Assembly (NCBI GenBank): GCA_963770865.1
Contig: CAVYRD010000010.1
Coordinates: forward strand, 283,971 to 347,970
DNA length: 64,000 nucleotides
Source: Miltoncostaea sp963770865
Lineage (GTDB): Bacteria > Actinomycetota > Thermoleophilia > Miltoncostaeales > Miltoncostaeaceae
Direction of reading: 5' to 3'
In this document: piece after piece, positions 48,820-56,557 of the stretch
Position numbering within the stretch: position 1 is the stretch's first letter
How the letters are laid out: every line of letters starts with the position of its first letter
Program-made: the position numbers and the translations under genes
Notes under the pieces: model-generated
What the model was told of the DNA's origin: nothing
The model's input: only the letters and a program-made list of their open reading frames with translations
Database searches by the model: none

Positions 48820-48840
48820 TGTTCCCACGTGGTTCCCACG
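48820..48840 (+). repeat. Left arm-type repeat pair (GTTCCCAC twice)
   Basis: TGTTCCCACGTGGTTCCCACG, matching 20 of 21 bases at 63516-63536 in the same orientation. It sits 109 bp inside attL and is a likely integrase or excisionase binding site. The site is described here by position; its two core octamers are at 48821-48828 and 48832-48839. Confidence 0.6.
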
Positions 48841-48849
48841 ATCAACCCG

Positions 48850-48873
48850 AACCCGAGGCGGCCGCCTCGGGTT
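48850..48873. repeat. Perfect 24-bp palindrome
   Basis: AACCCGAGGCGG followed directly by its complement. In the excised circle it lies downstream of the integrase frame, whose stop would be at 48873-48875, so it could be the integrase terminator in that state. Confidence 0.55.
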
Positions 48874-48875
48874 GA

Positions 48876-49545
48876 CATGCACCGGATCGGCTGCGGGGTG
48901 CGGCGTCGCCGTGAGAGGGCGATGACCACCCGTCGCTGAGCAGGGCTTTCTTGGCTCCGTCACGGATCGGGGCCAATCCGGGGCCAAATCCGCGCGTCAG
49001 TACTCATCGAATGCGGTGACAAACGTCCCTATGCGCGGAGTGCTCGTCGCTCCTCCGCGCGCCGGCCGCCGAGCGGTCCGCGGCTGGCGGCGCGCGAAGC
49101 TCATCGGCACGGTGCGACCGCGCCGAGACGGCGGAGCCGTCCGGACGAGAACGATCCGCGGGAACATTTGGGTGCAGCGCCACAATGAGGACCAGCAGGA
49201 CGGTCTGCGCCGCGAGTGTGGGACCAGGTGATCCCTCAGGCGCCCGGACTCGAGGCGCTCGACGTGATCGGCCGATGGGGGCGTGGAGCAGCCGGTCCGC
49301 GGCGATGACCACGGTCCTGGTAGCTCGATCTGTGGCGCACCGCGGCGCATGAGCGTCACGACGAGGGTCGGCACCCATCCCCAGAGGCTCCGTCGCGGAT
49401 GACTACCCGGGCCGGAACAGTGTTTGACCGCACGAGAGAAGGCGGTAGGACCTGATTGGCCCGGTACCGCGCGCTCATAGCCTCGCCCCTGAACCCCGTG
49501 GCGACGAACCCGCGGGGGAGGTGGAAACCCGGGCGAGGAGCGGTT
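48876..49545. other. Left-end region of the element without a recognisable gene
   Basis: About 670 bp. Short open frames exist on both strands, but their codon use is poor and none resembles a known protein. A plausible promoter for the stress protein lies near its end: TTGACC (49424-49429), 16 bases, TAGGAC (49446-49451). Confidence 0.5.
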
Positions 49546-49959
49546 ATGAGCGTGATCTTGGTCGGAGTCGACGACTCGCCGGCGGCGGCGGAGGCCGTGC
49601 GCTGGGCGGCCAACGAGGCCGCTCTGCGGGGCGCGTCCCTGCACGTCATGCACGCGTGGGACCTTCCGGGGTTCGCGGGCTGGGAGGACGCCCCCGTGAC
49701 CCGCGAGGGCCTCCAGGCGGAGTCGACGAGGATCCTCGACGGCCTCACGGCCCAGGCGGCCGAGGGCCGGCCGGGCCTCGACGTCGTCGGCGTCTCGGTC
49801 GAGGGCGCGCCGGTCGAGGAGTTGCTCGCCGCCGCGGGTGAGGCCGACCTACTCGTCGTCGGGTCGCGTGGGGAGGGGGGCTTCAAGGGCCTGCTCCTGG
49901 GCTCGGTGAGCCACCAGTGCGCGTTGCACGCGCCCTGCCCCGTGGTCATCGTGCGCTAG
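49546..49959 (+). CDS. Universal stress protein (UspA fold) 1
   Basis: 137 residues, cytosolic ATP-binding type. SVILVGVDDSPAAAEAVRWAANEA is the first beta-alpha unit, and the C-terminal VVGSRGEGGFKGLLLGSVSHQC carries the G-2x-G-9x-G-S nucleotide motif. GGCGAGGAG precedes the ATG. It is element cargo; the second Usp gene at 54337 is quite different in sequence, so this is not a recent duplication. Confidence 0.92.
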   Translation: MSVILVGVDDSPAAAEAVRWAANEAALRGASLHVMHAWDLPGFAGWEDAPVTREGLQAESTRILDGLTAQAAEGRPGLDVVGVSVEGAPVEELLAAAGEADLLVVGSRGEGGFKGLLLGSVSHQCALHAPCPVVIVR

Positions 49960-50003
49960 CAGCACGCAGGGGCCCCGCCGCCCCCCCACGGGGCTTCCGC
50001 GCC

Positions 50004-50753
50004 TCAGCTGAGTCCCGCGTCGAGGCCCATCATCAGGAGGAACCCCGACAGCAGCGCCAGGGTGGCCACCCGCTCGTTGCCCCGCGCGAAGCACTCGGGC
50101 AGCAGCTCGTCGACCACGACGTAGATCATCGCCGCGGCGGCGAATCCCATGCCGGCGGGCAGCAGGATCGTCCCGAGACTGAGCGCGGCGAAACCGGCGA
50201 GCGCGGCAGGCGGCTCCACCAGGCCGGTCGCGGCGCCGATCGCCGCCACTCGCGGAGGCGAGGTTCCCGCCTCGAGCAGCGGCACCGCGGCGGCGAAGCC
50301 CTCCGGGATGTTCTGGAGGGTGATCGCGAGCGCGACGGGCACGCCCAGGTCCGTCCCCCCGGCGGCGAACGCGACGCCGACCGCCAGCCCCTCGGGGACG
50401 TTGTGGATGGTGATCGCCGCCAGGAGCATGAGCGCCCGCCTACGGGGAGCCAGGCCCGCCGGGGCGTGCCCGCGCTCGGCGAAGCGCTCGTGGGCGTGGG
50501 GCAGCCACGTGTCGAGCGCCGCGAGCGACGCGCCACCCAGGACGAAGCCGACGGCGACCTCCCAGAGGCGGCCCCGCTCCAGCGCCGGCTCCAGCAGGCT
50601 GAAGGAGGTGGCTGCGAGCATGACACCCGCCGTCAGGCCCAGGAGCAGGTCGAGCGTACGGTCCGAGGGTCGGCCGACGGCCAGGATCGCCAGGGCGCCC
50701 ACCGCCGTCCCGACCGCCGGCACGAGCATCCACAGCAGCTCCTGGTCGCTCAT
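50004..50753 (-). CDS. ZIP-family metal transporter 1
   Basis: 249 residues, about eight helices. Metal-binding helices carry ITIHNVPEGLAVGVAFA (about residue 115) and ITLQNIPEGFAAAVPLL (about 144), as in ZupT/GufA-type importers of Zn, Fe or Mn. There is a cytosolic His-containing loop before helix 4 (LPHAHERFAERGHAP). It converges with the first stress protein. The element holds a second, unrelated-looking ZIP gene at 53476. Confidence 0.9.
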   Translation of the reverse strand: MSDQELLWMLVPAVGTAVGALAILAVGRPSDRTLDLLLGLTAGVMLAATSFSLLEPALERGRLWEVAVGFVLGGASLAALDTWLPHAHERFAERGHAPAGLAPRRRALMLLAAITIHNVPEGLAVGVAFAAGGTDLGVPVALAITLQNIPEGFAAAVPLLEAGTSPPRVAAIGAATGLVEPPAALAGFAALSLGTILLPAGMGFAAAAMIYVVVDELLPECFARGNERVATLALLSGFLLMMGLDAGLS

Positions 50754-50835
50754 CCGCGGCGAGCCCGCTCAGCGCTCGACCACGGACGCCGGTCGCCCGG
50801 CGGGCCCCCAGCTGACCGGCCCGGGGCCGGGCCGG

Positions 50836-51539
50836 CTACAGGTCCAGGCGATCGGCCCTGGGGCGTCGCTGGAACAGCATCCAGAGCACCGCGACGGCCG
50901 CGATCTTGAAGCCGAGGTCGAAGATCAGAACCCAGGTCCAGATGAGCGCGTCGGGGGCGTCGACCGCGTAGAAGATGAACGAGATGAGGCTGCCGAGGAT
51001 GGCGAGGACTCCGACGACGGCGAGCAGGGAAAGGTCGCGTGCAGCGTGCCGCTCGCGCGCCGGGGCCACCGAGTCGGGGGCCTCGCGCTCGACCAGCTGC
51101 GCCTCCTCGTGGGCGGCGTCGACCGCCACATGGGTGATCGGCACGTCGAAGCGCTCCCGCGCCTGCGCGACCAGGCCATGCTCGAGCCAGTTCGATCGGC
51201 CCTCGGGGTGCGTGGCGATGATCACCTCGGTCGGCGCGAACGAGCGCACTCCGTCGTCCAGGGCCTGGAGCGGGTCCGCGTCACCGAGCGCCCCGCGGGC
51301 GGCAACCCCGGCGGCGCCACAGCGCTCGAGCGAGTCGGCGAGGCGCCGCCCGGCGGCCTCGATGCCGGCGTCTTCATCGGACATCCAGTAGCGCAGCCGC
51401 GAGGTCAGTGCCGGGGCGACGACGAGGACCTCACTGTCGGGCCGTCGGCGCGCTCGCGCATGACCTCGAAAAGCTCGGTGCCCATGCAGGTCTCATTCGC
51501 GATGACGAGGAGGCGCCGAGGCTGTGGGGTGTCTTCCAT
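50836..51539 (-). CDS. Cytosolic sensor-like domain plus two-helix membrane protein, one frame break
   Basis: About 234 residues after restoring one missing base near 51440-51450. From ATG 51539: RRLLVIANETCMGTELFEVM, break, then DSEVLVVAPALTSRLRYWMSD, an Usp/Rossmann-like unit; DPLQALDDGVRSFAPTEVIIATH is a conserved block seen in actinobacterial stress-type proteins. The C-terminus has two helices (LLAVVGVLAILGSLISFIFY and IWTWVLIFDLGFKIAAVAVLW). The length of 3n+2 fits one lost base. Function unknown; possibly a membrane-tethered stress sensor. Confidence 0.65.
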
Positions 51540-51791
51540 CCAGTTCCTCCTCTCACACATCTCATCCTGGCGACTTCAGCCTATTCCTGCCGCCGGGGGT
51601 GACATCGGGACAGGGCCCCGCGTCCACGTGGAGAAGCCGATGCTCGGCTCCGCGTAGGCGCGGATGCGCGCCGCGCCGGGACCCGCCAGCGTCGACCGTC
51701 CATGGCAGACGCATACCCGCCGACCTGCCCAGGGCGCCCTTCCCGAACAGGCCCGGACGCCGAGGCTCCTGCGCCAGCGCAGGAGGACGAA

Positions 51792-51938
51792 ATGACGACG
51801 CCGACCAGGCCAGGCGCCGTCAGGCCGCAGCGGGCTTTCGAGGAGCCACCCCCGCCGAGGGACGAGGTCGATGAGGCGTCGTTCGAGTCGTTCCCCGCCT
51901 CCGACCCGCCCGCGTGGACTCACACGCGCGGAGACTGA
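51792..51938 (+). CDS. Small acidic protein with SFPASDPPAW motif
   Basis: 48 residues. The end, DEVDEASFESFPASDPPAWTHT, is a short motif found at the C-terminus of many small proteins of unknown function in soil bacteria. AGGAGGACGAA gives a strong ribosome-binding site for ATG 51792; longer upstream frames lack one. It was likely missed by size filters. Confidence 0.6.
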   Translation: MTTPTRPGAVRPQRAFEEPPPPRDEVDEASFESFPASDPPAWTHTRGD

Positions 51939-52270
51939 GCCAGGGGGCGAGGGACCCCTGCCACGTGGGCTTCCGTGACGCGCTCGTGCGCTGATATGGA
52001 GTGACGGTCTGTCAAGAGGCATGCCGAGAAGGCCCGCGTGAGCGGGCCTTCTTCGTGGGTCAGGAGAGCGCGCCGGGGGCGCTGCGACGGTGCGCGGTCA
52101 GGCTGATATCCGCGGGTTGGTTACCGCATGACCGGGTGTTCGGCGGAGGCGGGGCGCTCTCTAGGATCGAGCGTGGCCCGGTGGGCTGCTGATAGCGCAA
52201 TCGCGCATCGCCTCTCGCGGCGTCAGCCGGCCGTCCGGCGCGCTCTCCTGGCCCAGGCTCTGAGTGGGAC
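51939..52270. other. Intergenic region with terminator and IS downstream flank
   Basis: Holds the terminator at 52028-52053 and the downstream (3') non-coding side of the IS110-type transposase. Short dyads such as GCGC-AAT-CGCGC are present near 52196, but no gene can be supported. Confidence 0.5.
52028..52053 (+). terminator. Intrinsic terminator
   Basis: GAAGGCCCGC, loop GTGA, GCGGGCCTTC then TTC: a 10-bp stem, about 90 bases after the small acidic gene. Confidence 0.7.
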
Positions 52271-53350
52271 TTAGTCGTCCATCACGGCAAGGCTCCAGCA
52301 CCAGCCCGCCAGCTCTCTCGCGACGGCCACCGCCACGATCGTCGAGCGCAGTCCCCGGCGCGATTCCAGGTTCACCCAGCGCCGGTGAAGGCGCACCCCT
52401 GCCGCCTCGGCGCGGGCGCGCACCTCGGGCCGAGCGCCCGCGCGCCGGCGCTCCAGCTCGAGGCTTCGCCGCTGCGGGCGCCGGTGGTGCCAGGCGGCCT
52501 CCACCAGGAGCCGGCGCGCATGGCCGTTGCCGGTCTTGGTGATCGACCCGCGCTGGTGGCGGGCACCCGATTGGGATTCGCTCGGGGTGAGGCCCAGGTA
52601 GGCCCCGATCGTGGCCCCCGAGAGGCGATGCCAGTCGCCGATCTCCACCGCCAGGCCCACCGCGGTCAGGGTGCTCACCCCGCGCAGGCACTGAAGGCGC
52701 CCCACGATTGGCGCGAGATCCGGGCGCGTGGCGAGCTCGGCGATGGCGGCGTCCAGGCGATCCCGGCGAAGGCGTGCCTGTAGGGCGGCGTCGTAGTAGT
52801 CGACAAGAGCCGCCTGGGCGGCGGGCTCATCCAGGTGCTGGCGCCTCAGCCAGGCATCGTGGGCGCCGCTCCAGGCCCGCCTGTCGTAGATCCGCCCGTG
52901 GCGCAGCAGCATCTTCGACAGGCGATGGCGGGCGCGCATCAGGTCGGCGCGCGCATCCTCGCGGGCCCGCACCAGATCACGGGCGCCCTCATCGGCCATC
53001 GTGGGCACCGCCACTGCCACCAGCTCGCCCGCCCGTAGGAGCCGCGCCAGGCGCTCGGCGTCACGGCGATCGTTCTTGACCCTCTCGCCGCTCGCGCGCG
53101 GGATCCGGCCAGGTGCCGCCACCAGGCACGCGATACCGGCGTCCTCGAGCGCGCGGGCCAGGCCATAGCCCGTGGGCCCGGCCTCGTAGGTCGCCCGCAC
53201 CGGCCCCGACAGCGCCCCCAGCCAGCGCGCGAGCTCGTCGGTGTCGTGAGGCGCGCGAGTGACCCGCACCTCACCCGTCTGCTCATCGATCAGCCCGGCG
53301 ACCACGCTTCTCGCGTGCACATCCAGGCCGACGAAAGTACCGTTGCCCAT
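52271..53350 (-). CDS. IS110-family transposase (DEDD/serine recombinase type)
   Basis: 359 residues. N-terminal RuvC-like DEDD domain: TFVGLDVHARSVVAGLID (first Asp), ATYEAGPTGYGLARAL (Glu) and KNDRRDAERLARLLRAGEL (Asp pair). C-terminal Transposase_20 domain: LRGVSTLTAVGLAVEIGDW, YLGLTPSESQSG and GSITKTGNGHARRLLVEAAW with the catalytic-type Ser. ATG 53350 is preferred, because GGGAGG lies 7 bases before it. The protein looks full length and intact. IS110 elements lack terminal inverted repeats, so the ends cannot be placed by eye. The insertion lies just upstream of the second ZIP gene. Confidence 0.92.
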   Translation of the reverse strand: MGNGTFVGLDVHARSVVAGLIDEQTGEVRVTRAPHDTDELARWLGALSGPVRATYEAGPTGYGLARALEDAGIACLVAAPGRIPRASGERVKNDRRDAERLARLLRAGELVAVAVPTMADEGARDLVRAREDARADLMRARHRLSKMLLRHGRIYDRRAWSGAHDAWLRRQHLDEPAAQAALVDYYDAALQARLRRDRLDAAIAELATRPDLAPIVGRLQCLRGVSTLTAVGLAVEIGDWHRLSGATIGAYLGLTPSESQSGARHQRGSITKTGNGHARRLLVEAAWHHRRPQRRSLELERRRAGARPEVRARAEAAGVRLHRRWVNLESRRGLRSTIVAVAVARELAGWCWSLAVMDD

Positions 53351-53365
53351 GTCGGCGCCTCCCAT

Positions 53366-53475
53366 GACTGTGGCTCTGACGCCGGGCCTATTCCCGGCGC
53401 CAACCCACGATCACGCATGAGCGGGGCGCCGGCACGAGCCCGGCGCTCCATACGGTCTAGGGACGGTTCCGCACG
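53366..53475. other. Non-coding region upstream of the IS110 transposase with two strong hairpins
   Basis: Two GC-rich stem-loops: GCCGGG/CCCGGC around 53391-53403 (loop CCTATT), and GCGCCGG/CCGGCGC around 53427-53447. In IS110-group elements this position can encode the guide (bridge) RNA, but at about 110 bp it is short for one, so only the structure is reported. Confidence 0.35.
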
Positions 53476-54213
53476 TTGGTGGGGACCGACCTGAGCACGC
53501 TCGCGTGGATCGTCGCCGCGGGCGTGGCGATGGCTGCCATCGCTCTCGTCGGTAGCGTGACGCTGGTGCTTCCCGAGCCCGCCTTGCGGCGGCTCCTGCT
53601 TCCGCTGGTGGGGCTTGCCGCCGGCTCGCTCCTCGGAGGGGCCTTCTTCCACATGCTGCCCGAGGCGGTGTCGCGGTCCGGTGGGCTGGATGTGTGGGTC
53701 GCTTTCATGGTGGGCTTCCTCGCCTTCTTCGTGCTCGAGCAGTTCCTGCACTGGCACCACTGCCACCAGCCCGTCTCGCGACATCAACCGCTGGGTTACC
53801 TGATCCTGCTGGCGGATGGGGTGCACAACTTCATCGGTGGGCTCGCTGTGGGCAGCGCCTTCGTGATCGACGTCAAGGTCGGCCTGGTGACGTGGCTGGT
53901 GGCCGCCGCACACGAGGTCCCCCAGGAGCTCGGCGACTTCGGGATACTCGTCCACAGCGGCTGGGAGCGGTGGCCGGCGCTCGTCTACAACTTCCTCTCC
54001 GGGCTGACGTTCCTGATCGGCGCGCTCGTCGCCCTGGCGATGTCGGGCGCGGTTGACGTATCCCTGCTGCTCCCCTTCGCCGCCGGCAACTTCGCCTACA
54101 TCGCGGCCAGCGACCTCATACCCCAGCTCCGGGCCACCGGGCTCGGGCGTCAGCTCGAGTACTTCGCGGCCCTCCTCGCGGGACTCGCGATCCTCTTGCT
54201 GGTGGCTCTGTGA
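53476..54213 (+). CDS. ZIP-family metal transporter 2
   Basis: 245 residues, eight helices. LLLPLVGLAAGSLLGGAFFHMLPEA (helix 2 with His), LADGVHNFIGGLAVGSAF (metal site, about residue 113) and AAAHEVPQELGDFGILVHSG (second site, HExPQExGD) are typical of the ZIP5/LIV-1-like bacterial group. A loop FLHWHHCHQPVSRHQ is His-rich, a usual zinc/iron sensor loop. The start is TTG 53476 or GTG 53479. Its upstream region is shared with the IS110 element, so its expression may now depend on the insertion. Confidence 0.9.
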   Translation: MVGTDLSTLAWIVAAGVAMAAIALVGSVTLVLPEPALRRLLLPLVGLAAGSLLGGAFFHMLPEAVSRSGGLDVWVAFMVGFLAFFVLEQFLHWHHCHQPVSRHQPLGYLILLADGVHNFIGGLAVGSAFVIDVKVGLVTWLVAAAHEVPQELGDFGILVHSGWERWPALVYNFLSGLTFLIGALVALAMSGAVDVSLLLPFAAGNFAYIAASDLIPQLRATGLGRQLEYFAALLAGLAILLLVAL

Positions 54214-54336
54214 CGCGGGTCGCACCGGGCGGGGGATTCCCGACGCACCGTCCGGGGGCGCCCGGATGAACCGTCAACCGGACCGGGCTCATGATCGGCG
54301 CCGATGATCCTGCATGGGCCAGACCAAGGGGTGGAT

Positions 54337-54783
54337 GTGAACGATCGCTATGAGCATCTGGCGTGCTTCGTCGACGACAGCGAGGCGTCCCGGCTGGCGC
54401 TCGGGCACGCCCGGCTGTTGCGAGATCGGCTCGGGGCCAGCCGCCTCAGCATTGTCCACGTGGTCCCGCCCCCGGTCTATTTCGGCGTCTACGACCCACC
54501 CGAGCAGACCCTGCCGCCCGCCATGCCCGAGTGGCTGAAGGACCTCGGGACCGAGGTGCCCGGCGCCGAGGTCGTCTTCATCGACAGCTTCAGCGCCTAC
54601 CCTCCCGCCGAGGCGGTGCGCTGGGCCTCCTCCCAGGGGGTCGATCTGGCCGTCGCCGGTAGCCACCGGGGGATCTACGAGCGCATGACGCTCGGGGGGT
54701 TCGCGGCCTACCTCGCCTATCACGCCGACTGTCCCGTCCTGCTCGTCCCGCCGCCGGTCGCGACGCGGGAGGACGCGGACTGA
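54337..54783 (+). CDS. Universal stress protein (UspA fold) 2
   Basis: 148 residues. RYEHLACFVDDSEASRLALGHARLL opens the domain; VDLAVAGSHRGIYERMTLGGFAAYLAYHADCPVLLVP is the C-terminal half, where the classical G-2x-G-9x-G-S/T ATP motif is degraded (GSHRGIYERMTLGGFA), so ATP may not bind. GTG 54337 is preferred because AAGGGG lies at good spacing; ATG 54304 would add 11 residues without a ribosome-binding site. It lies between the second ZIP and the iron permease. Confidence 0.85.
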   Translation: MNDRYEHLACFVDDSEASRLALGHARLLRDRLGASRLSIVHVVPPPVYFGVYDPPEQTLPPAMPEWLKDLGTEVPGAEVVFIDSFSAYPPAEAVRWASSQGVDLAVAGSHRGIYERMTLGGFAAYLAYHADCPVLLVPPPVATREDAD

Positions 54784-54813
54784 CGAGGCGGTCCGCGACA
54801 GACTATTAGACGT

Positions 54814-54826
54814 GCCGAATATCGGC
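54814..54826. promoter_or_regulatory. Candidate operator (dyad GCCGA-ATA-TCGGC)
   Basis: A 13-bp dyad flanked by TTAG on both sides (54806 and 54829), immediately upstream of a -10-like TAGGGT (54830-54835) that is 9 bases before the FTR1 start. The position, in the promoter spacer, suits a metal-responsive repressor of the DtxR/MntR or Fur type. No regulator gene of these families is in the element. Confidence 0.45.
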
Positions 54827-54844
54827 TGTTAGGGTACCCCGCCG

Positions 54845-55855
54845 ATGGCGTCCTCGACCGACCTCTCCCACGCCGGCAACCGGCGCCTCGCCTGGTGGAT
54901 CCTCGGCCTCGGGTTGCTCGCGGGCGCGGTCTACCTGATGGCCACGGCGGGCTCCCCCACCGACCCGACCGAGACCGCGGCCCCGCAGTCGCACGGGACC
55001 GCCGTGGCGAACGCCGCGATCATCGTCTTCCGCGAGGGGCTCGAGGCGGTGCTGATCTTCGCGGCCGTCATCGCGAGCTTCCAGGGGGCCAACCTGACCC
55101 GCCGCCGGCCCGTCGTCGCCGGCACGGCGGTCGCCTTCGCGGCCTCGGTCGTCACCTGGTTCGTGGCGCAGGCGCTGCTCGACGTCGCATCCCCGCTGGG
55201 GCCGCGGCTGGAGGCCATCACGGGATTCCTCGCCGTGATCGTCCTGCTCGTGGTGCTCAACTGGTTCGTCCACAAGGTCTACTGGTCCGGGTGGATCGGC
55301 CGGCACCACCGGCGGCGGCGCGAGCTGCTGGGCCAGGCCGGCCTCAGCGCCACCCTCGGGCTGGTCCTGCTCGGGTTCACCAGCGTCTACCGCGAGGGCT
55401 TCGAGGTGGTGCTGTTCCTGCAGAACCTCGAGCTTCGCAACGGCACCGGCGCCGTGGTCGAGGGGATCGCGATCGGCCTCGCCGGCACCGCGGCGGTCGG
55501 CGCCGTCACGTTCTGGCTGCACCGCCGGATGCCCTACCGGCGGATGCTGGTCTGGACGGGCGTGCTGGTGGGCGCTGTGCTCGTGGTGATGATCGGCGGC
55601 ACCGCCCTTACCTTCCAGGAGCTCGGCTGGCTCCCCGCGCACCCGACGCCCTTCACGGTGCCGGGATGGATGGGCTCCTGGTTCGAGATGTACTCGACCT
55701 GGGAGACGCTCGGCATCCAGGCGCTCGCCGCGGGCTTCGTGATCGGCTCCTACTACCTGGCTCAGTACCTGAAGGTGACCCGTCCGGCGCGGAGCGGCCA
55801 GCGCCCCGCGGTGCGCGCTACCGCGCCCCCCGAGCCCTCCGCCGAAGCGGCGTAG
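54845..55855 (+). CDS. FTR1-family high-affinity iron permease
   Basis: 336 residues, seven helices. Two REGLE-type iron motifs: VFREGLEAVLIFAAVIASF (about residue 61) and VYREGFEVVLFLQNLEL (about 183). The N-terminal helix looks like a signal anchor. There is a Met/Trp-rich outer loop WLPAHPTPFTVPGWMGSWF. Bacterial FTR1 proteins usually work with EfeO/EfeB or a copper oxidase; neither is nearby. Probably leaderless and controlled by the dyad just upstream. Confidence 0.92.
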   Translation: MASSTDLSHAGNRRLAWWILGLGLLAGAVYLMATAGSPTDPTETAAPQSHGTAVANAAIIVFREGLEAVLIFAAVIASFQGANLTRRRPVVAGTAVAFAASVVTWFVAQALLDVASPLGPRLEAITGFLAVIVLLVVLNWFVHKVYWSGWIGRHHRRRRELLGQAGLSATLGLVLLGFTSVYREGFEVVLFLQNLELRNGTGAVVEGIAIGLAGTAAVGAVTFWLHRRMPYRRMLVWTGVLVGAVLVVMIGGTALTFQELGWLPAHPTPFTVPGWMGSWFEMYSTWETLGIQALAAGFVIGSYYLAQYLKVTRPARSGQRPAVRATAPPEPSAEAA

Positions 55856-55950
55856 ACGGCCGGGTGGTACGTCCGAGGGGCAGGCCAGAGGTCTCGGGCC
55901 CCGTGCCGGTGTGCTTGTTCGCGTTCTCGCCGCCGACCCATTCCTGTGCG

Positions 55951-56331
55951 CCCAACCACCAGGTCGCGCGCGCCGCCGCCCGTACCGTGCTCGACATAGG
56001 CCCACGACAGACCCAGTACCAGCAGCACCGAGGGTGTGACGAAGCCGACAGTCGCGGCGAGCGCACCCCTGATACGCCGCGTTCGGTAACCGACGTAGGC
56101 GACCAGGTCCACCATCATCGCCCCCGGGTACAGCTGGACCAGGCCGAGACCCTCGTCGATGTCCTCGCGCCGGAGCCATCCTCGCTTGACCGGCACTGAG
56201 CGGAGGCTCTGCAGGACCGCCGCGCCAAAGGCCGTGAGGCCGACTACAAAGAACACCCGGAAGAACTCGAAGACGCCGACCAGCGGCCGCGCTCGTTTGG
56301 ACGTCACACCAGTCTCTGCGTGCCCGTGCAC
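55951..56331 (-). pseudogene. Chromate transporter (ChrA) remnant, N-terminal part only
   Basis: From ATG 56331 about 125 residues match the first half of a CHR domain: FFRVFFVVGLTAFGAAVLQS, LRREDIDEGLGLVQLYPGAMMVDLVAYVGYRTR (the LxQxxPGP-type region) and VTPSVLLVLGLSWAYV. Similarity stops at about 55951, and the frame then runs antisense into the end of the FTR1 gene with no further helices. A full domain is 170-190 residues and most pumps have two, so this copy should not function. Confidence 0.75.
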
Positions 56332-56532
56332 GCGCGTGGCGTTCTAGAGACCGCGCCCTTGAGCGCCCCGAGCGAGAGTGGTTCCGGCACTCGCGAAGCC
56401 TGTCGTGACGACCGTGCGAAGGCTCCACCGTCGGCGCGCAGCGGCACCAAGTCGGGGTTAGGAGATGATGACGTGTGTTGTGGGCCGGTCGCGGCTGGCG
56501 ACGACCGTCCCAAGACGTATCGGGGCACAGTT

Positions 56533-56548
56533 GCATCTGTAATGATGC
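56533..56548. repeat. Small dyad upstream of the relaxase; candidate oriT or operator
   Basis: GCATC, six bases TGTAAT, GATGC, ending 10 bases before the relaxase ATG. Position and composition (a locally AT-richer patch) suit either the transfer origin of a MobF element or a repressor site. Confidence 0.35.
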
Positions 56549-56557
56549 GTCACGTCT

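Noticed and set aside
48291..48875. A 194-codon plus-strand frame across the DUF805 gene and attL
   Set aside because: Its first two thirds are antisense to DUF805. Only the part after 48668 is meaningful, as the potential integrase tail in the excised circle.
49004..49653. A 218-codon minus-strand frame at the left end of the element
   Set aside because: Poor codon use, no domain, and its upstream half lies antisense to the stress protein.
55762..56331. A complete chromate transporter gene
   Set aside because: Only the first half of one CHR domain is recognisable; the remainder is antisense to FTR1.
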